Shown: positions 9,074-19,121, counted from the first letter of the stretch. The stretch: 64,000 nucleotides of DNA from Ignisphaera sp. (GCA_028275825.1 JAPWTX010000003.1:17463-81462), one strand, 5' to 3'. Notes: a model not told the origin generated them from the letters alone. Numbers and translations are program-made.

Positions 9074-9279
9074 GGTTCATCCCTTCGCCTTTTTCATCTT
9101 TTTATTTTTCTTAATTACTATTACATGGGCGGGAATTAAAAGTTTATTTGTTTGTATTCGGATAAGTGAGTGATTTACACGTTGGCATTGTTTAATATAA
9201 TTTTGAAAGAAGTTTTAAAGTATTACTAGAAGTCAAGGCACCTACTACTTTTGAGTATTTTTTATTACTGATTAGAGGA

Positions 9280-12200
9280 TTGACGCTGGGAATAAAATTG
9301 CTGAAGTTAATGTACAGAGCGCTTCAGAGTGGTTGTAGGAATTTACATAGTGAAGCCGGGACTATAGATGTTTGTGGTGCTGAGGATGCTAATGATTCTA
9401 ATAAATTGAGGGAGCTATATAGGGTATTAAAGCAAGAGATCGAATTCTTTAAGCAGTTCTTTAAGCAGTGCACAGGTTACGAAATGTGGTCTCTTCAAGA
9501 GTATTGGAGCAAGAGGCTCCTTTCTGGAGAGTCCTTTGCTCTTATAGCTCCCACGGGTGTTGGTAAAACAACGCTTTTAGCAGTTTATGCACTTTACAAA
9601 GCTCTTGTTTATAGCAATAAGATTTACATAATTACACCTACTAGAGAAATAGCTAAGCAGATATACACTAAGTTAGTTGATTATGTGGAGAAGGTAAAGA
9701 ATTTGGGATATGCAAATGGTAGTGAGGTAAGGATTTTGTATTATGATTCATCATCAAAAAACATAACTTTGATAAAGTCTGATATTGCCAATGATAACTT
9801 TAGTATATTAATAACTTCAGCAGCATTTTTATCGAGGAATCGAGATCTGATAGCAGATAAGAAAGTAGATGTAGTTATAGCAGACGACCTAGATTCTATA
9901 CTTAGAAATTCGAGGAATGTTGAGAGGATCTTGCATTTGATGGGATTTGATGATGAATTAATAGAGGTAGGACTAAAACTTGTAAAATCTAGACAAAGCC
10001 TTTTAGTAGCAAAATTCTCACAGAATGCTGTAAATGAATTGCAAAAACATGTTATGGAGCTAGAGGCTTTTGTGCGAAGCAAGCTATCCCAGATCAACAC
10101 ACAACTCATTGTAGCCTCTGCTACAGGAAGATTAAAGGGGCTTAAAGCACTTCTACTCAAAGAGTTGCTAGGATTCGATGCCGGGGCAGTCTTTGAATAT
10201 CTAAGAAATGTGGATGACTTTTATAGTGGTATTGAAAGTCTTGATACGATTATCAACATCGTTAAAGAAGTTGGTAGTGGCATCATTTTTGTATCAGCTC
10301 TATACAAAGATTATTTAAATCAACTAGAGGAGTTACTTAAGAGGAATGGAATAAGATACGCTATAGTTAAAAGTGGTAGTAGAGCTGTTGATAAGTTTAG
10401 AAGAGGAGAAATAGATGTATTAATAGGAACTGCATCATATTATGGAATACTTGTCAGAGGGCTTGATGAGCCTCAGAGAGTAAGGTTTGCAGCATTTCTT
10501 GGAGCACCAAATATAGCCAAGAAACTTGACGACTCTTTAAACAACATAAGAACAATGTTTACTGTATTAAAAGCGTTGAGGGGTATGGGGTGTAATGTAG
10601 ATGAAGAGATGAAAAACGTAATCGAGGTTATACAGGGTAGCACACCTGCAATGCTGATATTATATTCAAAGGCCTTGAAAGGTTTAGTTGAGCCTCCTAG
10701 CAATTTATCTAAATATCTAGAGAATCTGAAGAAGGCTAAGAATAGGGTTATTGAAGAAATCCAGCAACTGCTTAGTGGAAGAGAGTATATTGTGATAGAA
10801 AACTATGGTGTCATTGTCAAGACTCCAAGTGGTGTCTACCTAGTTAAACCAGATCCCTATACATACGTTCAGGCGAGTGGCAGAACCTCTAGAATGTTTA
10901 GAGGAGGTAAAACACATGGTATATCAATTGTATTTGAAAGATATAAAGAACTTTTAGAGATACTGGGAATGAGATTGAGAAGACTGGTGGCATTCTCAGG
11001 CTTTAGGGAACTCAAAGAGGATCTACTTAAGGAGGCAATTAGAAAGGTGCTTGAAAGCAGGACCTCTTCGAATAGCCGAAGAGAGCCAATAATTGAAAAC
11101 ATAAAACCAGTACTCTTAGTAGTAGAATCACCAACTAAAGCTAAGACCATAGCATCTATGTTTGGGAAACCAGCCAGAAGGGTTTTTGGGGATATAGTAG
11201 TTTATGAAACTGTTATTCCCTTGGAAGACAGGATATTTGTAGGAATAATAACAGCTACCAGGGGGCATATAACAGATCTTGTTGCAGATGTGGGTTTCCA
11301 TGGAGTAGAGGTTAATGGTAGTAATTATAAAGTAATGTACGACTTCATTACAAAGTGTAGAGATTGTGGTGCTCAGCATGTAGGTGTATATGAATCTTGT
11401 CCATACTGTGGCTCTATAAATGTATACACATCGGCAGTAGTATGCCATGTATTGCAAAAATTGGCTTCAGAAGTGAGTGCGGTGTTTGTAGCAACGGATC
11501 CTGATACTGAGGGTGAGAAAATAGCATTTGATGTATACAACATGTTATTTGATTATAATAAAAACATATATAGAATAGAATTTAGAGAGGTTACAAAAAC
11601 AGCAATTCTTGAGGCTATTAAGAATCCTAGGAACATAGACCTGAACAAGGCTTTGGCTCAGATTGTCAGAAGAGTTGCTGATAGGTGGATAGGCTTTGAA
11701 CTGAGTATGTACTTGCAAAACGCTTTTAACAAACCATGGCTTGGCGCAGGTAGGGTGCAGTCACCAGTTTTGCTATGGGCAGTCAATAGATATAAAGATT
11801 ATAGGTCTAGGTATGGCTATGCAATTGTAGCCATGTGGAATGGATACAGATTTCAGATGTTTTTAGGGCGTATTGATAAGGCTAAAGCTGAGGAAGTAAG
11901 TAAGAAGATGATGGAAGAAGGGGCTAGAGTAGTTGAGGTCAAATATGAAGAAAAAACAGTGAATCCCTTACCTCCCTTCACAACAGACACACTTATCTCT
12001 GAAGCCAACACGCTTTATGGCTATACAGCTTCTAAAGTAATGTTCATTGCACAAAATCTTTTTGAACTAGGTTTAATAACGTATCATAGAACAGACTCTA
12101 CAAGAGTTTCAGCAGTAGGCATGGCTATAGCTAGGGAAGCTCTGGAGAAGCTAGGGTTACTTAAAATGCACCATCCAAGGACTTGGGGAAATGATGAAAG

Positions 12201-12960
12201 GTCTGAAGGAGCTCACGAAGCTATAAGGCCTACAGCCCCATTGCGAACTGAAGAAGTTGTTGAGGCCATAATTAAGGGTGACATAGGTGTTTTGACAAGG
12301 ATTTCAAGTGATCATGTAAAGCTGTATGACCTTATATACAGAAGGTTTTTAGCGAGTCAAATGAGTCCTGCGAAAATAGTTTATGTCAATGCATTGCTGG
12401 AGGTCGGAGGCTATAGGTTTGCAGTATCGCTGCCAGTAGAGGTGATTGAGCCAGGGTTTACAGCAGTTTATCAATTGAAGCTTTATCCCCAGTTTAAGGG
12501 TCTTAGCCCAGGACTTGTTGTAAAATTTGATGATGTTAAGATAGTTCAAGCATCTGAAGTAAGGCTTTATAGAGTTGCTGACTTAGTTGCACTGATGAAG
12601 AGTCATGGTATTGGCAGGCCAAGCACCTATGCAAAAGCTATAGACAATAATTTGAGGCATGGCTATGTAATTCTGAGTAAAAGAAGAAAGGTTGTCATAC
12701 CCACAAAGTTGGGATGCGAGGTTGCAGAAGTAATAGAAAGAAACTTCATGGATATTGTTGGAGTCGATATTTCAAGGAAATTAGAACAGCTAATGGATGA
12801 CGTTGAAAAAGGCTATACTGAGGCAATACGAGCACTAGATAATATTAGAGCTGTTGTTGAGACTGTGTGGAGTAGAGAACTTGTTTCACCCACTCGCAGC
12901 ATTGACATGAACATTAGTGGTAATAATAGTACAGCAAATGAAGTGCTTGGGGCATTTTGA
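9280..12960 (+). CDS. rgy: Reverse gyrase
   Basis: Introduces positive supercoils into DNA and is the hallmark of hyperthermophiles. The 1226 residues hold a helicase-like half and a type IA topoisomerase half. Seen: Walker A APTGVGKTT near residues 90-98, motif II IADDLDS, a second zinc finger (CRDCG, then CPYCG) near residues 692-714, the TOPRIM motifs VVESPTKAKTI (about 614) and DPDTEGE, and the catalytic tyrosine in LITYHRTD (about Y935). The first, N-terminal zinc finger is degenerate: only C19 and C32 remain where four cysteines are usual. The TTG start is listed; ATG at residue 11 is an alternative. Confidence 0.97.
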   Translation: MTLGIKLLKLMYRALQSGCRNLHSEAGTIDVCGAEDANDSNKLRELYRVLKQEIEFFKQFFKQCTGYEMWSLQEYWSKRLLSGESFALIAPTGVGKTTLLAVYALYKALVYSNKIYIITPTREIAKQIYTKLVDYVEKVKNLGYANGSEVRILYYDSSSKNITLIKSDIANDNFSILITSAAFLSRNRDLIADKKVDVVIADDLDSILRNSRNVERILHLMGFDDELIEVGLKLVKSRQSLLVAKFSQNAVNELQKHVMELEAFVRSKLSQINTQLIVASATGRLKGLKALLLKELLGFDAGAVFEYLRNVDDFYSGIESLDTIINIVKEVGSGIIFVSALYKDYLNQLEELLKRNGIRYAIVKSGSRAVDKFRRGEIDVLIGTASYYGILVRGLDEPQRVRFAAFLGAPNIAKKLDDSLNNIRTMFTVLKALRGMGCNVDEEMKNVIEVIQGSTPAMLILYSKALKGLVEPPSNLSKYLENLKKAKNRVIEEIQQLLSGREYIVIENYGVIVKTPSGVYLVKPDPYTYVQASGRTSRMFRGGKTHGISIVFERYKELLEILGMRLRRLVAFSGFRELKEDLLKEAIRKVLESRTSSNSRREPIIENIKPVLLVVESPTKAKTIASMFGKPARRVFGDIVVYETVIPLEDRIFVGIITATRGHITDLVADVGFHGVEVNGSNYKVMYDFITKCRDCGAQHVGVYESCPYCGSINVYTSAVVCHVLQKLASEVSAVFVATDPDTEGEKIAFDVYNMLFDYNKNIYRIEFREVTKTAILEAIKNPRNIDLNKALAQIVRRVADRWIGFELSMYLQNAFNKPWLGAGRVQSPVLLWAVNRYKDYRSRYGYAIVAMWNGYRFQMFLGRIDKAKAEEVSKKMMEEGARVVEVKYEEKTVNPLPPFTTDTLISEANTLYGYTASKVMFIAQNLFELGLITYHRTDSTRVSAVGMAIAREALEKLGLLKMHHPRTWGNDERSEGAHEAIRPTAPLRTEEVVEAIIKGDIGVLTRISSDHVKLYDLIYRRFLASQMSPAKIVYVNALLEVGGYRFAVSLPVEVIEPGFTAVYQLKLYPQFKGLSPGLVVKFDDVKIVQASEVRLYRVADLVALMKSHGIGRPSTYAKAIDNNLRHGYVILSKRRKVVIPTKLGCEVAEVIERNFMDIVGVDISRKLEQLMDDVEKGYTEAIRALDNIRAVVETVWSRELVSPTRSIDMNISGNNSTANEVLGAF

Positions 12961-12973
12961 TTTAATGATAATG

Positions 12974-14164
12974 CTAAACAGAATTAATTAAGGATTTAGT
13001 GATATTAGCGACTCTACTTTTATTACTCTTTGCAATACTGAACTTATGCCTAGCAAGATACTTATTAATGGTGCTTTCTGCAGCCCTTCTCCTAGCTTGA
13101 TGCTCCTTCAAAAATTGAGCAACTCTTTTCGCCAGCTCAGCTTTGCATTCGCCACAGAGAAGAGCTCCTGATCTGCATAAGTGATATCTTTCTTCAAGCC
13201 TCTTATCATCATCTTCAAATAGCATTTCGAACATTTTAAAGACAGGGCAGGTATCAGGATTGCCACCAAGTTTTTTCTGAAGCTCTGCTGTTGGCTGCCC
13301 CCCCGTGAACGCCTTCATGATTTTCTGCATAGCCAATTCTGGGGGGTCTGTTGTGTATATTGCTGTTTCTGGCTTAGATGAAGACATTTTACCTCCTAGG
13401 CCAAGGCCTGGTAGCAACTTGTTGTGTATCTGTGTGGGCTTTGGATAGCCTAGTGAAGGTGCTATATCTCTAGCTATTCTCCAGTAGGGATCCTGATCTA
13501 TACCAGCAGGTATCAGAACCTCAACTCTTTCACCGTATATATCTGATGGTAGAAATGCTACAGATATTTGTAAAACTGGGTAGAATATCATACCGATATT
13601 CGTTGAATCTGTAAAGCCAAATGCAGCTCTCTGAATAGAGAACGTAATTTTCTTGGCCACCTTGACTGCTATTGGATAGAGAAATGGGATATCTTCTGAA
13701 TCTATAATAACATGGGTCTTTGCGGGATCAAGTCCAAGCGCCGCTAAGTCAAGGATATTTTCATATGCAAGTCTGTTGTAGTCTTCCAGGGATCCACCCT
13801 CACCATGCCAAAACTTCTCATCATCAGTCATCTGAAAGAAAATCTCTAAACCCATTTTATCCTGAAGCCATTTCGTGAATATCCATGGCAATATATGGCC
13901 TAAGTGTGTATGACCTGAAGGACCCCTACCGGTATAGAGAGCACACTTAACACCCATTTTATACGCTTCCAAGAACCTATCAAAGTCTCTATGAGAGTAA
14001 AAGACGCGACGCCTAATCATTAAATGAAGTTCTCCCGTAATACTTTTTAATAACTCCACCTCCCTTTCCGTTAAGGGCTTAGAACCAAATATCTTTATGA
14101 GTTTGTCGTAATCTACAAATGCCTCTGCTTCCCACGGGGTTACATAAACCTCTTCAAATCCCAC
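12974..14164 (-). CDS. trpS: Tryptophanyl-tRNA synthetase
   Basis: Class I synthetase for tRNA-Trp in the archaeal/eukaryotic clade, 396 residues. The HIGH motif is seen as GPSGHTHLGH and the KMSKS motif as GGKMSSSKPE. Archaeal features such as the FTDSTNIG and PAGIDQDPYWR segments are present. It is convergent with the reverse gyrase gene, with 13 bases between stops. The lysE-type gene lies 37 bases upstream on the same strand, so both may share a transcript. Confidence 0.95.
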   Translation of the reverse strand: MGFEEVYVTPWEAEAFVDYDKLIKIFGSKPLTEREVELLKSITGELHLMIRRRVFYSHRDFDRFLEAYKMGVKCALYTGRGPSGHTHLGHILPWIFTKWLQDKMGLEIFFQMTDDEKFWHGEGGSLEDYNRLAYENILDLAALGLDPAKTHVIIDSEDIPFLYPIAVKVAKKITFSIQRAAFGFTDSTNIGMIFYPVLQISVAFLPSDIYGERVEVLIPAGIDQDPYWRIARDIAPSLGYPKPTQIHNKLLPGLGLGGKMSSSKPETAIYTTDPPELAMQKIMKAFTGGQPTAELQKKLGGNPDTCPVFKMFEMLFEDDDKRLEERYHLCRSGALLCGECKAELAKRVAQFLKEHQARRRAAESTINKYLARHKFSIAKSNKSRVANITKSLINSV

Positions 14165-14201
14165 AAACGTTGATCACCAATGGATACAAGGGTCTTTTGA
14201 A

Positions 14202-14843
14202 TTATGGTAATATGGAGAAGCCTAAAAAGTTTTTCAGTAAGATATTTGCTGCAAAGAGCATCATAAGAACACCGAAGAGAGCCATGAGAATTCTGTAACC
14301 GGTTTCGCTAAGCAGCCTTGTTCCATGCTTAGATGCCTCAGCTACTAGGGAAAGCCATGCAAAGTCCATCCACACATGCACAGGGTATATAATAGCGATT
14401 GTGGCTATACCTACTTCAAAAATTCGTGATATGAGTGACATACCTATGCTTAACCACCACATAAGGAAAAATACATTGAAAGCAGTAAAGGTAAACCCTA
14501 TAACAATTGGGTTTCTAGAAATTTTACTAGTGTTCTTATAATCATTCATTTGAATACCTTTGAGAGCATCGTGAAGCAACATGTAGGCAAAGTAAAGGAT
14601 TATGGCAACACCTGCATATAGTATGAAGATGTTGAAACTCTCTAAAAACATTTTCATAGAATTAAATGCCACTGTAAGCATTACCACATATGGTAATTCA
14701 AATAGCATATGTCCAAGTGCTACAAGTATGCCACTCCTCCAACCACCTCTAGTCCCCAAAGTCATGGTTGCAACAGTTAGAGGACCTGGGCTCAGAGCTC
14801 CAGATGGAGTGATCATAAGTGTTTGCAAGGCTAATGAAATCAC
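14202..14843 (-). CDS. LysE/RhtB-family membrane exporter
   Basis: Predicted six-helix membrane protein of 213 residues that probably exports amino acids or related small molecules. The N-terminal motif PSGALSPGPLTVATMTLGTR and the following glycine-rich segment with an acidic residue near helix 2 are typical of LysE/RhtB proteins. Further hydrophobic segments run to the C-terminus. Substrate cannot be read from sequence. It lies 15 bases downstream of the unknown gene at 14859-15233, which suggests an operon continuing towards trpS. Confidence 0.8.
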   Translation of the reverse strand: MISLALQTLMITPSGALSPGPLTVATMTLGTRGGWRSGILVALGHMLFELPYVVMLTVAFNSMKMFLESFNIFILYAGVAIILYFAYMLLHDALKGIQMNDYKNTSKISRNPIVIGFTFTAFNVFFLMWWLSIGMSLISRIFEVGIATIAIIYPVHVWMDFAWLSLVAEASKHGTRLLSETGYRILMALFGVLMMLFAANILLKNFLGFSILP

Positions 14844-14858
14844 TGTGTCTAAGGATCC

Positions 14859-15233
14859 TCACCTACTTATATCGATCCATTGGAAAGAGGCTACATCGTG
14901 AATAAATTGCGTTATTATGTCTAGAACATGGTGCAAACACTCTTCATCACTTTCAAGACCTTTTTCACTGCAAAGCCCTTTAATGATGTTCCATCCACTT
15001 GCATCTTCTGTGAGTACAGTTACACACCCATTACTAAATCTTCTACTAGGTGTTTTATATAGCGCAATGTATGCTCTGAGATTATTTAGCAGATCAAGAA
15101 GCCGTATCATTCTGTACTTAGCAGTGCATACATCAAGACCATAAAGGTTGTAAAACGACATTCTTTCAACAGCGTCTAGCTCAACAGCTACCCTAATACC
15201 GTCTTCTGTTTTAAATACCCCTCTATCCTTCAA
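14859..15233 (-). CDS. Hypothetical protein, 124 residues
   Basis: Not recognised. A soluble, mostly alpha/beta product with scattered cysteines (CTAKY, GCVTV, GLCSEKG, EECLHH) that form no clear CxxC metal site. Its stop is 15 bases before the LysE-type exporter start, so the two are likely cotranscribed. It could be a small regulator or substrate-handling partner of the exporter, but nothing in the sequence shows this. Confidence 0.6.
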   Translation of the reverse strand: MKDRGVFKTEDGIRVAVELDAVERMSFYNLYGLDVCTAKYRMIRLLDLLNNLRAYIALYKTPSRRFSNGCVTVLTEDASGWNIIKGLCSEKGLESDEECLHHVLDIITQFIHDVASFQWIDISR

Positions 15234-15424
15234 GGGTATAGCACCTAGTTAAGAGAGCTAGACAATTGTGAGCCTTGTCTCTATAATTATAATACTTGGG
15301 GATCGCAATCAACATAATAAGCTTTTTTGAGTTTGGAATCCTCTATCACTCTATAGTGCTGGTCACAGGGTATATTCATTTAATAGGAAAAGCATACCTC
15401 TGCATGAAGATCTTTCGAAATTTT

Positions 15425-15816
15425 TGTTGACTAGAAGGAGCATTAGGGGCGGTTTAAGACTGATTCAATCCCCATGGATGTGATAAAAAGTTTTGAATGT
15501 AGCTAGATGTGCTCCTAGTGCAGGGAATAGACAACCATGGATATTTATTGTTGTTACAGATCCTAAAATGAAGAAGAGACATGCTAAAATACATATGGAT
15601 GTATCCTGTGGAACCACGAGTATAGCAATTGCATGTGATGAAAATACCTCGCTTAGAAACGTTGAGGAAATACAGAAAATTCTTAACTTGCCACCTAACT
15701 GTATATCCATAAGCTCTGCTTACATTGGGATACCACAGAATTACCTAACACCTAAGTCTAGGAAGGAGCTCAGAGAAATAGTCTTTTTGAATCTCTATGG
15801 CAATCCACTGCCATGA
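15425..15816 (+). pseudogene. Broken nitroreductase-family gene
   Basis: Pieces of one nitroreductase (FMN-dependent oxidoreductase) occur in three frames. They are LLTRRSIR at 15425-15448, FKTDSIPMDVI from 15453 in the next frame, and LNVARCAPSAGNRQPWIFIV from 15493 in the third, so at least two frameshifts interrupt the N-terminal part. The middle is also shortened: IAIACDENTS runs directly into VEEIQKILNLPPN, skipping about 60 residues of the usual fold, and then the normal C-terminal end (SRKELREIVFLNLYGNPLP) follows. The tail overlaps the 3' end of the ParA gene by 22 bases. The degraded state is seen; loss of function is inferred. Confidence 0.8.
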
Positions 15817-16697
15817 ACCTTTTCTGATATTTCGATTCTTTTTTCAACCTCGATTGTCAAGGGCTCTACGAAGTTTAATATCTGTGAAGAGTACCTTGTT
15901 TTCCCCCTCAGAACTCTTATGAGCCTCACATTTTCACTGGGATCAAATGGCAAAGCCCTGATGTCAGCAAGCTTAGGATGGGCATAGAAAACACTTTCAA
16001 AAACAGGTGATTTGAGGGATTCTTCTAGCTCCCATTTCATGCCATAGGTCATGTATGCCTCCTCAACAACTCTTCTAGCCCGTCTTCTATAGATCTCTAT
16101 ATTTGCTTTCTCAACAGTTCTAAACCTTGTTAAAACAGCTCCAATAAAGGGGGGTTTTTCATTTGGTGGCAATCCCCTAACATCTCTTATCAAAAAGTAG
16201 AGTGCGGTTAAAGCAAAGCTGGTCTTAGTCACGGGGGTCACCAAGGCATCAGCCATCTTTATCAAAGGCCCTATCAAGCCATACATCTGTGGCGGCAAAT
16301 CCAAAATAACATATTCAAACTCTGACAGTTTTCCATCGATTTCTTTTCGCAGTGAGTATACTCTTTCTGCAGGTACAACTAAGTACTTTGCTAAACCTAT
16401 GTACTCGGGCTTTGAGGGAACTACAGCTAGGTTCTCAGTAGCTTTATAGATAATGGGCTCACCTGAGCCAACAATCCATTCAAGAGAAAACACCCTTTGT
16501 TGGGCTCTAGCATAACCAAGAATCTTTTCAAAACTAGTTGGAGGAATAAAAACCTCTGTGATATTAGACTGAGGATCAGCATCAATAATCAAAACCTTTC
16601 TGCCAAACCTTTCAGAAAGAGTTGCAGCAATAACGCTTGCTAAAGTTGTCTTGCCAACACCCCCCTTATAATTAGCTATTGCAATAATTTTAGTCAC
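15795..16697 (-). CDS. ParA/Soj-like ATPase (orphan)
   Basis: Deviant Walker-type ATPase of the ParA/MinD superfamily, 300 residues. The N-terminal KGGVGKTT carries the signature lysine of the deviant Walker A, followed by LIIDADPQSN and VILDLPPQ. Family members segregate DNA or position large cell components using a ParB-like partner. No ParB, SegB or other partner gene adjoins it: upstream is a 377-base non-coding gap and downstream a broken nitroreductase gene. It could act on the chromosome like SegA or be a leftover of an integrated plasmid. Confidence 0.88.
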   Translation of the reverse strand: MTKIIAIANYKGGVGKTTLASVIAATLSERFGRKVLIIDADPQSNITEVFIPPTSFEKILGYARAQQRVFSLEWIVGSGEPIIYKATENLAVVPSKPEYIGLAKYLVVPAERVYSLRKEIDGKLSEFEYVILDLPPQMYGLIGPLIKMADALVTPVTKTSFALTALYFLIRDVRGLPPNEKPPFIGAVLTRFRTVEKANIEIYRRRARRVVEEAYMTYGMKWELEESLKSPVFESVFYAHPKLADIRALPFDPSENVRLIRVLRGKTRYSSQILNFVEPLTIEVEKRIEISEKVHGSGLP

Positions 16698-17074
16698 AGA
16701 ACTTCACTTATTAAAACTTTCTCTTAAAAGATTATTAAATTTTCATGAAATTGTTCAACAGATTAAAAATCAATAATAACTTTAATCGACATCAAACTAT
16801 ATCAAGGAATACAATAAGTTTCATAACTACACATATTTTCTTCACAATAGTAGAACGGTGCATCTTAATTCAATTAATTATTAAACATAACTATAGTTCA
16901 CTTTAGAAAGTATTGCTCAAATTCTCTTTATTCAGATATTGACAAAAACGATAATCTATCTAAGAAAAATAATGCGAACTACCCAAAATACGTACAGTAA
17001 TATTCGATTATATACTTCGATGTAAGCTTATTAGAGCCTCCAAGGCTTCTAGTAGCTATAGTTATGGTGATTTC
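16698..17074. other. A/T-rich gap between divergent parA and ECF operons
   Basis: About 377 bases without a gene. It is strongly A/T-rich, with short poly-A and poly-T runs and no clear direct repeats, origin-type G-rich boxes or structured patches that I can see. It must hold the promoters of the ParA gene (minus) and of the ECF transporter operon (plus). A TATA-like motif (attatatactt) lies near 17008-17018. Confidence 0.5.
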
Positions 17075-17845
17075 ATGAGGAGAACAAGTATTAGTGCACT
17101 TTTAAGAGTTGTATTGTACACCATAATAACATTTGTAGCTACAGTACTGCTTACAGTTGAAACTCCAGCTACTGGTGGATATTTCAACCTGGGCGAAGCT
17201 GCTATATATGTTATCGCTTACCTAGCACCACCATTGTTAACAGCAATTTCAAGTGGTCTTGGTCCTGCACTTGCTGACCTTGTTCTCGGTTATTGGTACT
17301 TTGCTCCTGCAACATTTCTTATAAAGTTTTGTGAAGGTCTTACTGTTTCTAAATTACTTGGGTTTCTGAGGGGTGGAAAAGGAAGAGGCTTGGCTACGGT
17401 AATTAGGGTGATAGCATTACTCCTAGGTCTTGGCCTAACATATACTGTAATTAACTTATCTTTTGGCGGTGGGGCGTCATCAATAGAGTTCTCATGGACT
17501 CCCACTGCAATCTTAGGCATTGCCATACCTATACCACATCTAAGAGTAGAGATATCATCCTATATTTGGATAGCTGTGGCAGTAGCTTTTATCACCATAG
17601 TGCTGCTCTATGTAGTTCTGCTCTGGGGCAAGCCCTATGCAATTGCCATGGCTGTGGGAGGCATGATCATGGTCACAGGGTACTTTCTCTATGAATACTT
17701 TGTGTCAAACCCAATCATACTTCATAGGGATCCCATAGGCGCGATATTCGAGATACCTGTGAATATTGGGCAATTCGTAGCAGGAGTGGTCTTAGCATAT
17801 CCTGTGGTGCAGTTTATTGAAAAAGCGCGTAGTTCTCGAAGTTAA
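17075..17845 (+). CDS. ECF transporter S component (substrate-binding membrane subunit)
   Basis: Multi-spanning membrane protein of 256 residues that should bind a vitamin or other micronutrient for an energy-coupling factor transporter. Seen: several hydrophobic segments and the ECF-S-like block GYFNLGEAAIYVIAYLAPP with GLGPALADLVLGYWYFAPAT and FLIKFCEGL. The substrate cannot be read. It is first in the operon, overlapping the ATPase gene by 29 bases, with the T component behind. It is longer than many S components because of an extra C-terminal segment. Confidence 0.82.
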   Translation: MRRTSISALLRVVLYTIITFVATVLLTVETPATGGYFNLGEAAIYVIAYLAPPLLTAISSGLGPALADLVLGYWYFAPATFLIKFCEGLTVSKLLGFLRGGKGRGLATVIRVIALLLGLGLTYTVINLSFGGGASSIEFSWTPTAILGIAIPIPHLRVEISSYIWIAVAVAFITIVLLYVVLLWGKPYAIAMAVGGMIMVTGYFLYEYFVSNPIILHRDPIGAIFEIPVNIGQFVAGVVLAYPVVQFIEKARSSRS

Positions 17846-19115
17846 GAACCTAACGGTCTATGGAAACTCCAGAACTATTTTAAGAAATATCAGTTTTTCC
17901 CTTGAGGAAGGCGAAAGACTGCTTGTGGTTGGTAGATCAGGTAGCGGGAAAACAACATTACTAAGAAGCCTTGTTGGAATAGCTCAAGAGGTTTTTGGAC
18001 TTACTGTTTCCGGTTCTATTCATGTGTATGGAGAGAGAGTTTCGAACAGTGCTAAGGCATCAAAGCACTTCTTCTATGTACCTCAAGAGCCCTGGTACTC
18101 CATAGCAGCGCCTTACCCCATACTAGAGCTAATTTTTGATGATAGATGTAATGATTGTTTAGAATCTGTAGAGAGGTTTTCTAGAAAGCTTGGAATCCAT
18201 GAAAAGCTTTACAAGGCATCTACAGACCTCAGTGCAGGAGAAGCACAACGTATAGCCCTTCTCCAGGCACTAATCTCAAAATACCATGTAGTTTTGATAG
18301 ATGAAGTCACATCATACCTCGACCCTGAGGCTAAGAGAAGTGTTGTAGAAGCTGTAAAAGCTATTTCAGAGCAGGGCACAGCTGTAATTATTGTTGACCA
18401 TGATATAGAGTTATGGCGTGGGAAAGTAGATAGGGTACTACATATTGATAAAGGCGCCATCAGGCTTTACGATGATCCTGCAGGGACTCCAATAGCTTTA
18501 GATCTTGAGAAACTAAAATATGAGCTCAAGAATCTGAGGCAAATGATGAAGTACTCTGAGGGCGCTTCAGTACTTATAACGGAGAATGTATGGTTCAAGT
18601 ACCCAGATTCCGACACCTATATACTGAAAGATGTTCACATGACTGTACATCAACATGAGATTACATGGATTAAAGGTAAATCTGGAAGGGGTAAGTCAAC
18701 ATTATTAAAAGTATTAGCAGGAGTGTTGAAACCTAGTAGGGGGCAGGTTAAGAGGTTCGTAAACGAGGTTCAGCTGGTTTCAGAAAATCCACTTCACTAC
18801 ATATCAAACCCTATTGTTGGAGAAGAGCTGCAATGGGACAACAATATAGCAGCACTTGTGGAGTTAGATGATAAGCTAAATGTTTCCATAATGTTTTTAA
18901 GTAGTGGGGAAAGAAGGAGACTCGCAATTGCCTCAGCTTTTCAAAAGCAACCAAAGCTACTGCTCATAGATGAGCCTACAGTTGGTCTAGATCCTTGGAA
19001 CGCCATAGCTATAACAAAGCTTTTATCAATGTTACAGAGCAAAGGTTCTGCAATTGTTGTTGCAAGTCATGGAGAGGAATTTCAATACATCGCTTCAAGG
19101 GTTGTGGAGGTGTAA
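17817..19115 (+). CDS. ECF transporter fused A-A' ATPase
   Basis: Two ABC ATPase modules in one 432-residue chain, replacing the separate EcfA1 and EcfA2 subunits. Module 1 has Walker A GRSGSGKTT, signature LSAGEAQRI and Walker B VVLIDEVTSYLD. Module 2 has Walker A GKSGRGKST, a signature LSSGERRRL and Walker B LLIDEPTVGLD. A TTG start is used and the gene overlaps the S component; the T component follows six bases after the stop. Together these three genes make a complete transporter. Confidence 0.9.
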   Translation: MKKRVVLEVKNLTVYGNSRTILRNISFSLEEGERLLVVGRSGSGKTTLLRSLVGIAQEVFGLTVSGSIHVYGERVSNSAKASKHFFYVPQEPWYSIAAPYPILELIFDDRCNDCLESVERFSRKLGIHEKLYKASTDLSAGEAQRIALLQALISKYHVVLIDEVTSYLDPEAKRSVVEAVKAISEQGTAVIIVDHDIELWRGKVDRVLHIDKGAIRLYDDPAGTPIALDLEKLKYELKNLRQMMKYSEGASVLITENVWFKYPDSDTYILKDVHMTVHQHEITWIKGKSGRGKSTLLKVLAGVLKPSRGQVKRFVNEVQLVSENPLHYISNPIVGEELQWDNNIAALVELDDKLNVSIMFLSSGERRRLAIASAFQKQPKLLLIDEPTVGLDPWNAIAITKLLSMLQSKGSAIVVASHGEEFQYIASRVVEV

Positions 19116-19121
19116 ATGTGA

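Noticed and set aside
16698-17074. Replication origin in the A/T-rich gap beside parA
   Set aside because: No origin recognition boxes, G-strings or adjacent cdc6/orc1 or WhiP gene could be seen.
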